Numbered from the stretch's first letter, positions 31,822-41,017 are shown. The stretch is 64,000 nt of DNA from Streptococcus henryi DSM 19005 (GCF_000376985.1 NZ_AQYA01000028.1:1-64000); one strand, 5' to 3'. Notes: generated by a model from the sequence alone, not told the origin. A program made the numbers and translations.

Positions 31822-32370
31822 TTATTTTTGTAATTTCCATCCATCAAGTAGTTGTTTATGAAGTTGCTGGAGCGGAGCAATCTTAACCAAAAGGTAATTA
31901 CCTGTAATACCAACAAAGAATCCTGATAAAATACCACTAAATGAAAGTATCGGTAAGTAATTGAGTACAAGTAGTGATTGCGATATCAAAGCAAAGACTG
32001 TTAATTGGCCAATATTATGCATGATACCGCCTAGTATTGAAATACCAACTACGCTTACGCGATTTGGTCCTAACTTTTTAATTAAACTCATGACCAAATA
32101 GCTGAGGGTAACTCCAGCGAAGCCATAGAGAAAAGTAGAAAAAGTCCCTCCGAGAAAGGTTGAGAGGAGCAGCCGCAGACCTATAACTTTTAAACAGTCT
32201 TTCTGGGATAAGGTGAATAAGGCTATTATTGTAATTAGATTCCCTAACCCAAGCTTCGCTCCAGGAGCAAAAGCAAACGGAGTTGGAATAGTACGTTCTA
32301 CTAGAGAAATAACGACTGCCTGGGAAGCTAGCATGGCAATGAATAATGTCTTTTGTAATTTAGAATCCAT
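31822..32370 (-). CDS. eetB: EetB-like membrane protein (Gx transporter / HepS component I family)
   Basis: A 182-residue integral membrane protein with about five hydrophobic segments. The early ERTIPTPFAFAPGAKLGLGNL segment is the mark of the Gx transporter family, also annotated as heptaprenyl diphosphate synthase component I. In Listeria-type flavin-based electron transfer loci this family is EetB. The ATG at 32370 follows CGGAGG; the longer frame from 32394 does not. It is divergent from ndh2, sharing the 321-base regulatory gap. Confidence 0.75.
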   Translation of the reverse strand: MDSKLQKTLFIAMLASQAVVISLVERTIPTPFAFAPGAKLGLGNLITIIALFTLSQKDCLKVIGLRLLLSTFLGGTFSTFLYGFAGVTLSYLVMSLIKKLGPNRVSVVGISILGGIMHNIGQLTVFALISQSLLVLNYLPILSFSGILSGFFVGITGNYLLVKIAPLQQLHKQLLDGWKLQK

Positions 32371-32602
32371 GGAACCTCCGAAATATTTTGGCATACATCA
32401 TTATTTTATCATAATTTCGACAAGAATCTAGTAGTTCTATCCATAAGAACAGAATAAGACCCTAAAGGAAATATCTTGATATTTACAAAAACCTTTAATT
32501 CACAACTTATCAACTTGTTAAAAAATAAGAAAAAAGTAAGGGTTTTCTGTAGATTTGTCTGGTAAAAAACATACAAATCCCAGGAAAGTGTCAGTAAACT
32601 TA

Positions 32603-32652
32603 ATGAAAACGTTTAAATATACCTTGTTTATGAGGTTAGATTATGATAAAAT
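32603..32652 (+). promoter_or_regulatory. cre operator and promoter of ndh2
   Basis: ATGAAAACGTTTAAA (32603-32617) matches cre at 13 of 15 positions with the central ACGT intact. It is followed by TTGTTT (32624-32629), a 17-base spacer and TAAAAT (32647-32652). The operator directly abuts the -35 region. The rest of the gap 32371-32602 shows no gene. Confidence 0.65.
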
Positions 32653-32691
32653 TTTAGTGTTGAATAAAAATATTCACGAGGAGGAGCCAGA

Positions 32692-34578
32692 GTGGCAAAA
32701 AACATTGTTATTGTCGGAGCTGGATTTGCAGGAGTAACTGCAGCTAGACATTTAGGAAAAACTTTTAAAAAGAATGACGATATCAATATTACTTTAATTG
32801 ATAAAAATTCATTTATGACTTACATGACTGAGTTACATGAAGTAGCGGCAGGTCGTGTTGAACCGGAAGCAATCAAATATGATCTTCAACGAATCTTTAA
32901 AAAATATCCAAAAGTTAATTTGGTAACAGATAAAGTTCTCTCAATTGACTATGATAAAAAAGAAGTTGTTGCTGAACATCGTACTTTGGCTTTTGATTAC
33001 CTTGTACTAGCCATGGGTGGCGAAGCAAATGACTTTGGTATCAAAGGTGTTAAAGAAAATAGTTTCACACTTTGGTCTATTGAAGCTGCTGAACGTTTAC
33101 ATGAACACATCTTAGACGCTTGTTACCAAGCTATGCGTGAACATGATGCTGAAAAACGTAAAGCACTCTTGTCATTTAATGTTATTGGTGCTGGATTTAC
33201 TGGTATTGAAATGGTTGGTGAGCTTATTGATTGGGTACCAATCCTAGCTAAACAATTCAAACTTGATCCATCAGAGTTTTCACTTAAAGTAGTTGAAGCA
33301 ATGCCAAACATTCTTCAAATGGTTACTGAAAAAGAACAAGTGAAGACAATGAAATACCTTGATAAAAAAGGTGTTGAAGTTATCCTTGGCGATGGGGTAG
33401 CTAGCGTTGAGAAAGATGCTATCCATCTTTCATCTGGTCGAGTTATTCCAACTTACACAGCTATTTGGACAGCAGGGGTTCAAGCAACATCTGATGCGGC
33501 TGAATTTGGTATCGAACGTGCACGTGCTGGTCGTCTTGTAGCTGACCAATACATGGAAGCTAAAGACCATAAGGGTGTTTATGTTGTTGGTGACCTTGTT
33601 TATTATGAAGATCCTAACACTGAAGGACGTCCTACACCGCAAATCGTTCAAGCAGCTGAACAAACTGCACATACTGCAGCTGTCAATATCGTTGCTGACA
33701 TTAATGGCACTGAAAAGCATGCTTATAAAGGTAAGTATGACGGTTTCATGGTTTCAATCGGTTCTAAATACGGTGTTGCATTCTTGATGAATAAATACCA
33801 TATGTCAGGTTTCTTTGCAATGCTCGTGAAACATTTGATTAATATGCTTTATTTCTTCACCGTGAGCAGTTTCTACAATATTGGAGCATATGCACGTCAT
33901 GAATTCTTTGATATTCGTGATGGACGTAATATTTTCGGAAGTCATACTTCAAGTAAGGGTAATCGTCTCTGGTTAGTTCCTCTTCGTGTCTTCTACGGAT
34001 CACTTTGGCTCTATGAGGGTATTAAGAAAGCCTTTGGTCTATTCGGCACTGAGTCATGGTTCGGTGATAAAGTTACCTTCCCATTCCCATGGTTACAAGA
34101 AGCTGATGCCACTTCAGGTGCGTCAGAAGCGGCAGGTGCAGCGGCAGATGCAACAGTTGAAGCAGCTAAACAAATCTTTAGCTTCAACTATACTTATGGC
34201 GAGGAACCAATGCAAGTCTTTAAAGAAATGCCAGATTGGTTCGCTTCAATCATGAAATTCATGATGCCTAACCAAGAAGTAGCACTCTTTATGCAGAAAT
34301 TTATGACTTGTGCAGAAATTCTTATAGGTCTTGCTCTTATTGCTGGTGCCTTTGTCTGGTTAGTGAGTGCTGCTACAGCAGGACTTGTGGTGATGTTCAG
34401 TCTCTCAGGTATGTTCTACTGGGTTAACATGTGGTTTGTTCCTGTTGCAATTGCCTTGATGGCGGGAGCAGGTCGTTCATTTGGTCTGGATTACTGGATT
34501 ATGCCATGGCTAGGTAAGTTCCTAGATAAGTGGATATACGGTAGGCCGAAACATATCTATGGTGATTCGTCAAAATAA
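32692..34578 (+). CDS. ndh2: Type II NADH dehydrogenase with C-terminal membrane domain (EET-type Ndh2)
   Basis: A 628-residue flavoprotein oxidising NADH and reducing a quinone at the inner membrane face. Two Rossmann motifs, VIVGAGFAGVTAA near residue 5 and VIGAGFTGIEM near residue 165, bind FAD and NADH; VVGDLV near residue 300 completes the fold. After about residue 360 come hydrophobic segments, an Ala-rich linker near residue 480 and further membrane helices. This extension marks the Ndh2 of flavin-based extracellular electron transfer and is absent from ordinary 400-residue NDH-2. Start is GTG after GAGGAGG. Confidence 0.88.
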   Translation: MAKNIVIVGAGFAGVTAARHLGKTFKKNDDINITLIDKNSFMTYMTELHEVAAGRVEPEAIKYDLQRIFKKYPKVNLVTDKVLSIDYDKKEVVAEHRTLAFDYLVLAMGGEANDFGIKGVKENSFTLWSIEAAERLHEHILDACYQAMREHDAEKRKALLSFNVIGAGFTGIEMVGELIDWVPILAKQFKLDPSEFSLKVVEAMPNILQMVTEKEQVKTMKYLDKKGVEVILGDGVASVEKDAIHLSSGRVIPTYTAIWTAGVQATSDAAEFGIERARAGRLVADQYMEAKDHKGVYVVGDLVYYEDPNTEGRPTPQIVQAAEQTAHTAAVNIVADINGTEKHAYKGKYDGFMVSIGSKYGVAFLMNKYHMSGFFAMLVKHLINMLYFFTVSSFYNIGAYARHEFFDIRDGRNIFGSHTSSKGNRLWLVPLRVFYGSLWLYEGIKKAFGLFGTESWFGDKVTFPFPWLQEADATSGASEAAGAAADATVEAAKQIFSFNYTYGEEPMQVFKEMPDWFASIMKFMMPNQEVALFMQKFMTCAEILIGLALIAGAFVWLVSAATAGLVVMFSLSGMFYWVNMWFVPVAIALMAGAGRSFGLDYWIMPWLGKFLDKWIYGRPKHIYGDSSK

Positions 34579-34599
34579 TTATTAAAAATAAATAGTCAG

Positions 34600-34650
34600 A
34601 TTGGGTTGTCTCCTGATAAGTTTACATACTTAGTCTGGAGAGGCCCAATT
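34600..34650 (+). terminator. Strong hairpin between ndh2 and dmkB
   Basis: ATTGGGTTGTCTCC (34600-34613) pairs with GGAGAGGCCCAAT (34637-34649), with one bulge. Only a weak T-rich tail follows, and the dmkB GGAGGAG lies about 12 bases further on. It may be a partial terminator or an RNA stability element that sets the ndh2 to dmkB ratio. Confidence 0.5.
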
Positions 34651-34670
34651 TCTATTCAATGGAGGAGTAG

Positions 34671-35663
34671 ATGGTACACAAAATATGGGATCCATTTCCC
34701 GAGGTACAAGTTGGCCTTGAGAGAGTCAAGGCTATTATGAGCTCTGAACTTTCTATAAACCATCCTGAAGTAAAAGCAAAAATTCGTGAGTATATTGATG
34801 CACCCGGGAAATATCTCCGTGCCGGTCTATGTCTCTATTTAGCTAGAGAAGTAGAAGGAGAAATACCTGAAGGTAAACTATATCTAGCTGCTAGTTTGGA
34901 AATGTTGCATTTAGCAACTCTGATTCATGATGATGTCATTGATCATGCAGATGTTCGAAGAGGAGTTGATGCCATCCATCAACAGTACTCAAATAGAATT
35001 GCCATTTATGCAGGTGACTATCTGCTAGCATATGCTGGAAGGCTTGCCCTAATTGGAACGGAAAAACTCAATGTTGACAAGGAAGCATTCGGTTTTACTA
35101 ATCGAAGAGTTATAGAACGTATATTGGCTGGTGAATTAAGTCAATTGATGAATCAGAATAAATCAACAATGACAATGAAGGATTACTTAAAGCAAATCAA
35201 AGGAAAGACAGCCTTTCTATTTGCTTTATCGTGTCAAATTGGTGCCTATCACTCAGGGACGAGCAAAAAAGAGTCTCGATCAGCATTTAATATGGGACAA
35301 GCTATCGGAATGGCCTTTCAGATAAAAGATGACTTAATAGATTATCAATTATCTGAGAAAGATTCTGGTAAACCAAGAATGCAAGATATTCGAAACGGCA
35401 TCTACACAGCTCCGATTCTTTTTGCAAACCAAATGCGTGATGGCATATCCCTTTCATCTCTTTCAGAAAAAGAAGGAAACTGGTCAGAAAACGAGATTTC
35501 AGAACTTTATAATAAGCTTGAAAACCTTGGAGTATTCGATAAAACTGAGGATTTGGTTAGAGCTTATCTTAGTAAATTTTCTGGCTTTGGAAAACGATTA
35601 CAACTACTGAACTTTTCGACACTTGAGACATTTGTATACCAGGTAATGAAAAGAAATTTCTAA
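34671..35663 (+). CDS. dmkB: Polyprenyl diphosphate synthase (DmkB-like)
   Basis: A 330-residue trans-isoprenyl diphosphate synthase. The first aspartate-rich motif is in HDDVIDHADVRRG (near residue 85) and the second in QIKDDLIDY (near residue 220). It should build the long prenyl tail of a demethylmenaquinone. In EET loci the equivalent is DmkB, acting with the UbiA transferase DmkA, also present here. The product chain length cannot be judged safely. Confidence 0.85.
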   Translation: MVHKIWDPFPEVQVGLERVKAIMSSELSINHPEVKAKIREYIDAPGKYLRAGLCLYLAREVEGEIPEGKLYLAASLEMLHLATLIHDDVIDHADVRRGVDAIHQQYSNRIAIYAGDYLLAYAGRLALIGTEKLNVDKEAFGFTNRRVIERILAGELSQLMNQNKSTMTMKDYLKQIKGKTAFLFALSCQIGAYHSGTSKKESRSAFNMGQAIGMAFQIKDDLIDYQLSEKDSGKPRMQDIRNGIYTAPILFANQMRDGISLSSLSEKEGNWSENEISELYNKLENLGVFDKTEDLVRAYLSKFSGFGKRLQLLNFSTLETFVYQVMKRNF

Positions 35664-35665
35664 AA

Positions 35666-35717
35666 AAGAAAATGCTTTCAAAAAACCTTGCACATTCATG
35701 TACAAAAGTGTTATAAT
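35666..35717 (+). promoter_or_regulatory. cre operator and strong promoter of the FMN-binding lipoprotein gene
   Basis: AAGAAAATGCTTTCA (35666-35680) matches cre at 13 of 15. TTGCAC (35688-35693), an 18-base spacer and the extended -10 TGTTATAAT (35709-35717) follow. As before ndh2, the cre lies directly upstream of the -35. Confidence 0.65.
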
Positions 35718-35758
35718 AATGATATTAAAAAATATAAACACATAAGAGGTATTTCATT

Positions 35759-36259
35759 ATGAAAAAGAAACTTCTCATGAGCGCTATGCTCTTGACTTCT
35801 GTCCTTACATTGGCTGCTTGCGGAAGCAAATCATCTGACGACACAAGCGCTTCAAGTGATGCTAAAGTTGAAGAATCTACTTCAACAGCTGCTCTTAAAG
35901 ATGGAACTTATACAGCTGAGTCTGGTTTTGATGAACGTGGTTGGAAAGTTGTACACACTATCACTGTTAAAGATGGTAAAATCGAAAGCTCAAACTTCGA
36001 CTATGAAAATGCTGATGGAGCTAAAAAATCAGAAGATGAAGAGTACAACAAAAACATGGAAGCTAAATCAGGTATCTCATCTAAAGATGCAACAGCTAAA
36101 TTGAATGAAGAACTTGTTGAAACTCAAAATGTTGATGATGTTGAAACAGTTTCAGGTGCTACTCATTCATCTGAAAACTTCAAAGTTTCAGCTGAAGCTT
36201 TGTTGAAAGCAGCAGCTGAAGGGAACACTGACACTGTTGAGATTGATTTAGGCGAATAA
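35759..36259 (+). CDS. pplA: FMN-binding-domain lipoprotein, PplA-like extracellular electron carrier
   Basis: A 166-residue surface lipoprotein. The signal peptide ends in the lipobox LAAC with C21 as the lipid anchor, followed by a Ser/Thr/Asp-rich linker (about residues 22-45). One FMN-binding domain follows. Its DDVETVSGATHS holds the ApbE flavinylation motif, with T135 as the expected covalent FMN site. Listeria PplA carries two such domains; this protein has one. It should accept electrons from the quinone pool and pass them to outside acceptors. Confidence 0.85.
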   Translation: MKKKLLMSAMLLTSVLTLAACGSKSSDDTSASSDAKVEESTSTAALKDGTYTAESGFDERGWKVVHTITVKDGKIESSNFDYENADGAKKSEDEEYNKNMEAKSGISSKDATAKLNEELVETQNVDDVETVSGATHSSENFKVSAEALLKAAAEGNTDTVEIDLGE

Positions 36260-36282
36260 TTCTTCTAGATTTACAAACTAAG

Positions 36283-36317
36283 AGAGGCAGGGACCTGGTG
36301 CCCAGCCTCTGTTTTGT
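36283..36317 (+). terminator. Intrinsic terminator after the lipoprotein gene
   Basis: AGAGGC-GGG (36283-36292) pairs with CCC-GCCTCT (36301-36310), then GTTTTGTT. The GAGGC/GCCTC stem resembles other hairpins near 16114 and 63118. Confidence 0.8.
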
Positions 36318-36424
36318 TATTTTCTAGTTCATCTTTCAATTATAATTCTCACGTTCGAGTTTAATTTTAAAAGTTATTTAGAATATGTGTTGTAACTAAT
36401 AGTTTACAAAAGATAGGTTTTTAA

Positions 36425-37498
36425 ATGAAAAAGAAACGAAACTTTTTACTCATAATCATTAGCTTGATAGTCATCTCATTAGTAGGTTACTTTTTCCTCA
36501 AACCTCAGACAAAGGATGGTTCAAATTTAGCGATTACAACAAGCCCTCTAACCCGATCAGAATCTCTTCTTCATACTGTTGTCCAAATTAAGATATATCA
36601 TAAAGGACAAGAAAAAGTGATGGAGGAAGCCATTGATTATATCAAAGAAATGGAAAAACTTTTGTCCACTAATCTGGAAGGCTCTGATGTTTATCGAATC
36701 AATCATGCAGCAGGTGAAGAGGCGGTGAAAGTTGATAAAAGAACATTCACAATCATTAAAGAAGCCTTGAAGATGTCTGAAAAGAGTGATGGAAAATTTG
36801 ATATTTCAATCGGTGCGGTTACTAATTTATGGCGAATTGGGGACGATGAGGCTCGTCTGCCTAGTGATGAAGAAATAAAAGCTGCTCTGCCATTTATCAA
36901 TTATAAAAACATCAAAATTGATGAAGAACAAGAGACTGTTTATATCGAAAAAGGGATGACTTTGGAGCTTGGTGCAATCTCAAAAGGTTATATAGCTGAT
37001 GGAGTTAAATCTATTTTTGAAAAACATCATATTTCAACAGCAATAATCAATCTCGGCGGTAATGTCCTTGTAATGGGAACATCTCCAAATAATGAAAAGG
37101 GATGGAATGTTGGTGTTCAAAATCCTGATGAAGTTCGAGGTGATACTGTTGGTGCTGTCCATGTAAAGAATCGTTCAGTTGTAACGTCAGGAATCTATGA
37201 ACGTTATCTTGAAGTGGATGGAAAAACGTATCACCATATCATGAATCCCGAGACTGGTTATCCTGTCGAGAACAATATTTCAGGGGTGACTGTCTACACT
37301 GATAAATCAATACAAGGTGACGAGCTTTCAACAAGTCTCTATCTTCTTGGTATCGAGGAAGGTATGAAGTATATTGAATCTCTTGATAATGTTGAAGCTG
37401 TCTTTATTGATAAAGATAAAGGTCTTCATATCTCAAGTGGCCTTAAAGAAAAATTTGAATTGAAAAATGAGGATTATCACATTGTTGAAAACGAATAA
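36425..37498 (+). CDS. apbE: FAD:protein FMN transferase, membrane-anchored (FmnB/ApbE)
   Basis: A 357-residue ApbE-family enzyme with an N-terminal uncleaved signal anchor (about residues 6-25, no lipobox cysteine), placing the catalytic part outside the membrane. LGAISKGYIADG, AIINLGGNVLVMG and HHIMNPETGYP are the family motifs. It should attach FMN from FAD to threonine of the lipoprotein encoded just upstream, as FmnB does for PplA. It overlaps the start of dmkA. Confidence 0.9.
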   Translation: MKKKRNFLLIIISLIVISLVGYFFLKPQTKDGSNLAITTSPLTRSESLLHTVVQIKIYHKGQEKVMEEAIDYIKEMEKLLSTNLEGSDVYRINHAAGEEAVKVDKRTFTIIKEALKMSEKSDGKFDISIGAVTNLWRIGDDEARLPSDEEIKAALPFINYKNIKIDEEQETVYIEKGMTLELGAISKGYIADGVKSIFEKHHISTAIINLGGNVLVMGTSPNNEKGWNVGVQNPDEVRGDTVGAVHVKNRSVVTSGIYERYLEVDGKTYHHIMNPETGYPVENNISGVTVYTDKSIQGDELSTSLYLLGIEEGMKYIESLDNVEAVFIDKDKGLHISSGLKEKFELKNEDYHIVENE

Positions 37499-38441
37499 TA
37501 AATTAACATTACCCATTTTTTTAGAATTTGTTGAGTTAAAAACAAAAGTCGCTAGCTTTTTCCCTATGGTTATAGGATACCTGTTTGCAGCCTATCATTT
37601 TAAAGCATTCCAATTTTGGAATACAGTCTTATTTACTTTGGCAGTCTTAAGTTTTGATATGTGTACAACGGCCATTAATAATACCATGGATTTCAAGAAA
37701 GCTTTAGATGAAGAATACCTCCGAGATGAGAATGTCATTGGTAAACATGGTTTAGATTTTCGTCATATGGTTTCTATTATCTGGATGCTTCTGTGTTTTG
37801 CTATTTTCTTCTCACTTATTTTAGTTTTAAGGACAGATTTGTTACTTTTGCCACTGGGTGTCTTGTGCTTTTTAATTGGGATTTTCTATACATATGGACC
37901 ATTTCCCTTGTCACGTCTGCCACTAGGTGAGTTATTCTCTGGAGTAACGATGGGATTTGGTATTTACTTTTTAGCGATATTTGTACAAAGACCAGAAGTT
38001 TTACTTTCAAGCCAGTGGGCTGGAGGAGATATTTTTATTCACTTTTCTTGGTTACAAACCTTGCTCATCTTTTTTGTGAGTTTGCCTTTAGTAAATCTTA
38101 TTGCAAATATTATGCTAGCAAATAATCTTTGTGACTATGACCAAGATGTTCGAAATGGCCGCTTTACTTTGGTTCATTTTATTAGTGTCAAAAACGGAGT
38201 CAAACTTTATACCTTCCTAAATGTCAGTGCTTGGGTTTTCTTAGCAGTTTATCCAATTTTGGGTTTAATACCTTATTGGTCTTGGTTAGGGCTGCTGGCA
38301 TTTCCGTTGAACTTAAGAAGTTTAATCAAATTTAGAAAAAAACAAATCAAAAGAGAGACCTTTGTTGAATCAATCAAAAGTTTTGTTTTATTATCAGGAC
38401 TATATGTTGTTATCTTAATGATTGCTCTTATTTTAAAATAA
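37485..38441 (+). CDS. dmkA: UbiA-family prenyltransferase (DmkA/MenA-like)
   Basis: A polytopic membrane enzyme of about 318 residues that joins a polyprenyl chain to 1,4-dihydroxy-2-naphthoate to make demethylmenaquinone. The first prenyl-diphosphate site is NNTMDFKKALD and the second NNLCDYDQD, with eight to nine helices. The start is uncertain: GAGG at 37469-37472 points to TTG at 37482 or 37485, while ATG at 37467 lacks a ribosome site. No menaquinone ring genes are in the window, so DHNA may be imported or made elsewhere. Confidence 0.85.
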   Translation: MKTNNKLTLPIFLEFVELKTKVASFFPMVIGYLFAAYHFKAFQFWNTVLFTLAVLSFDMCTTAINNTMDFKKALDEEYLRDENVIGKHGLDFRHMVSIIWMLLCFAIFFSLILVLRTDLLLLPLGVLCFLIGIFYTYGPFPLSRLPLGELFSGVTMGFGIYFLAIFVQRPEVLLSSQWAGGDIFIHFSWLQTLLIFFVSLPLVNLIANIMLANNLCDYDQDVRNGRFTLVHFISVKNGVKLYTFLNVSAWVFLAVYPILGLIPYWSWLGLLAFPLNLRSLIKFRKKQIKRETFVESIKSFVLLSGLYVVILMIALILK

Positions 38442-38443
38442 TA

Positions 38444-38537
38444 ATACTCAAATAAAATCAAAATCAGACGAGGAAGTGAGACGAAGGTTGTACTAGAGTA
38501 CGGCAAGGCGAAACTGACGATGTATCATTTTGATTTT
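38444..38537 (+). repeat. MITE-like small repeat, copy B
   Basis: It starts ATACTCAAATAAAATCAAAAT and ends TATCATTTTGATTTT, giving inverted ends. Its interior (GAGGAAGTGAGACGAAGG, then CGGCAAGGCGAAACTGACG) aligns with the minus strand of copy A at 9528-9631. It begins three bases after the dmkA stop. Confidence 0.55.
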
Positions 38538-38547
38538 AAAAGATTAT

Positions 38548-38627
38548 AAAAAGCCTTGCAAATTCCTTCTTAACCTTTCTGGATTCATGTCCAAAAGGTT
38601 ACGGGCAGAGAGTTTGCAGGCTTTTTT
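38548..38627. terminator. Long bidirectional terminator between dmkA and eetA
   Basis: AAAAAGCC-TGCAAA (from 38548) pairs with TTTGCA-GGCTTTTT (to 38627), with an inner AACCTTT/AAGGTT helix. Poly-A and poly-T flanks serve both convergent genes. Confidence 0.85.
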
Positions 38628-38628
38628 G

Positions 38629-39051
38629 TTAGAGCGGGAGAATTAAGTCTTCCTCATCCTCTTCATTATTTTGCGGCTTTGATTCCTGAAGTTCGATTAG
38701 CAGTTGGTGTGGGAGACAAACAGAAACTTGCCCAGGTCGGTGAATCCAACTTGTCCTTACAGCAATCTGATCTGGGCTATTGTCTTCTTTAACACGAATT
38801 TGGTTACCATCAATTTCTACAATATTGTATTGTCCCTCATTTGGATAATAGGTAACCTCTTGGTGAGGACCACCTTCAACAAGTTCAAACCGATCAACAA
38901 CTTTTCCATGGATTTTAACTACAGCGATTACAGTGTCAGGTGTGTTAACTTTATTGAAAGTTGTTACTATCGTGGGTAAAAAAGAAATAAAAACAGCGAG
39001 GCCAATTAATATATAATCAAAAGGTTTAAAATATTTGAGGATTGCGTTCAT
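38629..39051 (-). CDS. eetA: EetA-like NusG domain II protein
   Basis: A 140-residue membrane-anchored protein. One N-terminal helix (about residues 10-32) is followed by an extracytoplasmic beta-rich NusG domain II (VIAVVKIHGKVVDRF through IEIDG-like strands and SWIHRPGQVSVCLPHQL) and an acidic tail. This architecture is that of EetA in Listeria-type electron transfer loci. It is usually adjacent to eetB; here the two are 6 kb apart on the same strand with the rest of the locus between them. Confidence 0.75.
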   Translation of the reverse strand: MNAILKYFKPFDYILIGLAVFISFLPTIVTTFNKVNTPDTVIAVVKIHGKVVDRFELVEGGPHQEVTYYPNEGQYNIVEIDGNQIRVKEDNSPDQIAVRTSWIHRPGQVSVCLPHQLLIELQESKPQNNEEDEEDLILPL

Positions 39052-39242
39052 AACTCTATTTTAGAGAAAAATAGCAAAGTTGTAAACTGTTTGATTCTCT
39101 TATGCTTTTTCGATGACAATCAATTGAAGGCGTAGACATAGAATTTATTGATTTTTTGAATTCATCCATTTAACTTACTGTCAAATACATCTATTTTATG
39201 GTAAAATAGAAAAGATATTGATAGAAGGTGGGAATATCCTTT

Positions 39243-39824
39243 TTGGCACAATTGTATTACAAATATGGCACCATGAATTCTGGTAAAACAATTGAAATTC
39301 TTAAGGTTGCTCATAATTATGAGGAGCAAGGGAAACCAGTTGTTATTATGACTAGTGCTTTAGATACGAGAGACGGCTATGGCATTGTATCTAGTAGAAT
39401 TGGTATGAAGCGTAAAGCTATAGCAATTACTGATGATATGGATGTCTTTGATTACATAGCGCATATTAATCCAAAACCTTATTGTATTTTAATTGATGAA
39501 TCACAATTTTTAACTAAGAAGCATGTCTATGATTTGGCAAAAGTTGTGGATGAACTATCGATTCCTGTCATGGCTTTTGGGTTAAAAAACGATTTTCAAA
39601 ATCACTTGTTTGAAGGTTCTCGTGAACTATTATTGATGGCTGATAAAATTGATGAAATCAAAACCATTTGTCAATTCTGTTCAAAAAAAGCGACTATGGT
39701 TTTGCGTACAGATCATGGGAAACCGGTCTATGATGGTGAACAAATTCAGATAGGTGGTAATGAAACCTATATTCCAGTATGTAGAAAACATTATTTCAAC
39801 CCTGAAGTTACAAAAAACAATTAA
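39243..39824 (+). CDS. tdk: Thymidine kinase
   Basis: A 193-residue type II thymidine kinase. The P-loop GTMNSGKT is at residues 9-16 and the DESQFL catalytic segment near residue 85. Four cysteines in CQFCSKK and VCRKH form a zinc site. The TTG at 39243 gives the family N-terminus MAQLYY and follows GAAGGTGGG; a GTG at 39228 lies inside that site. It heads the conserved tdk-prfA-prmC-sua5-glyA run. Confidence 0.94.
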   Translation: MAQLYYKYGTMNSGKTIEILKVAHNYEEQGKPVVIMTSALDTRDGYGIVSSRIGMKRKAIAITDDMDVFDYIAHINPKPYCILIDESQFLTKKHVYDLAKVVDELSIPVMAFGLKNDFQNHLFEGSRELLLMADKIDEIKTICQFCSKKATMVLRTDHGKPVYDGEQIQIGGNETYIPVCRKHYFNPEVTKNN

Positions 39825-39937
39825 TAATGATAGTAGCAAAGGGAGATAGTTAGAATATTTACTTAATTAAAAAATTTATGAACTTAGTAAGTCATTCAGC
39901 TTTGCTATTTCCCAAAAAGAGGAGATTATATTAACAA

Positions 39938-41017
39938 ATGAATATTTACGATCAATTGCAAGCGGTAGAAGACCGCTATGAAGAACTTGGTGAGCTTTTA
40001 TCTGACCCTGCAGTGGTTTCAGACACTAAACGCTTTATGGAGCTTTCGAAGGAAGAGGCAGCAACTCGTGACACAGTTACTGCTTACCGCGAATACAAAC
40101 AAGTAATCCAAAACATCTCTGATGCAGAGGAAATGATTAAGGATGCTGGTGGTGATGCTGAATTGGAAGAAATGGCCAAGGAAGAGCTTAAAGAATCTAA
40201 GGCAGCTAAGGAAGAATACGAAGAAAAACTAAAAATTCTTCTCTTACCTAAAGATCCAAATGACGATAAAAACATTATCTTGGAAATCCGCGGGGCTGCT
40301 GGTGGTGATGAGGCAGCTCTCTTTGCAGGAGATCTTCTTCAGATGTACCAAAAATTTGCGGAAGGCCAAGGCTGGCGCTTCGAAGTAATGGAAGCATCTT
40401 ATAACGGAGTTGGTGGTATCAAAGAAGTTGTGGCCATGGTGTCAGGTCAATCTGTTTACTCTAAACTTAAATACGAATCAGGTGCCCATCGTGTTCAACG
40501 TGTTCCTGTAACTGAAAGTCAAGGTCGTGTCCATACTTCTACAGCAACCGTCTTGGTGATGCCAGAAGTCGAAGAAGTGGAATATGATATTGATCCTAAA
40601 GATCTTCGTGTGGACATTTACCACGCATCTGGTGCCGGTGGACAGAACGTCAATAAGGTTGCTACAGCGGTACGTATTGTTCACTTGCCAACCAATATTA
40701 AAGTTGAAATGCAGGAAGAACGTACGCAGCAAAAAAACCGTGACAAGGCTATGAAGATTATTCGTGCTCGTGTTGCCGACCACTTTGCTCAAATTGCCCA
40801 AGATGAGCAAGATGCAGAGCGTAAATCAACCATCGGTACTGGTGATCGTTCAGAACGTATCCGCACCTATAACTTCCCACAAAATCGTGTAACAGATCAC
40901 CGTATTGGCTTGACACTTCAAAAGCTAGATACAATTTTGTCTGGTAAACTAGATGAAGTTGTCGACGCTCTTGTTCTTTACGATCAAACTAAAAAACTAG
41001 AAGAGTTGAATAAATAA
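39938..41017 (+). CDS. prfA: Peptide chain release factor 1
   Basis: A 359-residue class I release factor recognising UAA and UAG. The peptidyl-tRNA hydrolysis motif GGQ is in [17 protein letters not shown] near residue 230, with the stop-codon-reading domain before it. The ribosome site GAGGAG is rather far from the ATG (about 14 bases). The stop overlaps the prmC start, which makes sense since PrmC methylates the GGQ glutamine. Confidence 0.97.
   Translation: MNIYDQLQAVEDRYEELGELLSDPAVVSDTKRFMELSKEEAATRDTVTAYREYKQVIQNISDAEEMIKDAGGDAELEEMAKEELKESKAAKEEYEEKLKILLLPKDPNDDKNIILEIRGAAGGDEAALFAGDLLQMYQKFAEGQGWRFEVMEASYNGVGGIKEVVAMVSGQSVYSKLKYESGAHRVQRVPVTESQGRVHTSTATVLVMPEVEEVEYDIDPKDLRVDIYHASGAGGQNVNKVATAVRIVHLPTNIKVEMQEERTQQKNRDKAMKIIRARVADHFAQIAQDEQDAERKSTIGTGDRSERIRTYNFPQNRVTDHRIGLTLQKLDTILSGKLDEVVDALVLYDQTKKLEELNK

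Noticed and set aside
32496..32530. TTCACAACTTATCAACTTGTTAAA as a Rex box for ndh2
   Set aside because: The half-sites are present but in the wrong order and spacing for TTGTGA-N6-TCACAA.
33430..33720. Opposite-strand open frame inside ndh2
   Set aside because: It is antisense to a conserved coding region, with no ribosome site and no recognisable domain.
37467..37484. ATG at 37467 as the dmkA start
   Set aside because: There is no ribosome site before it; GAGG at 37469-37472 fits the TTG codons at 37482/37485 better, though this is not proven.
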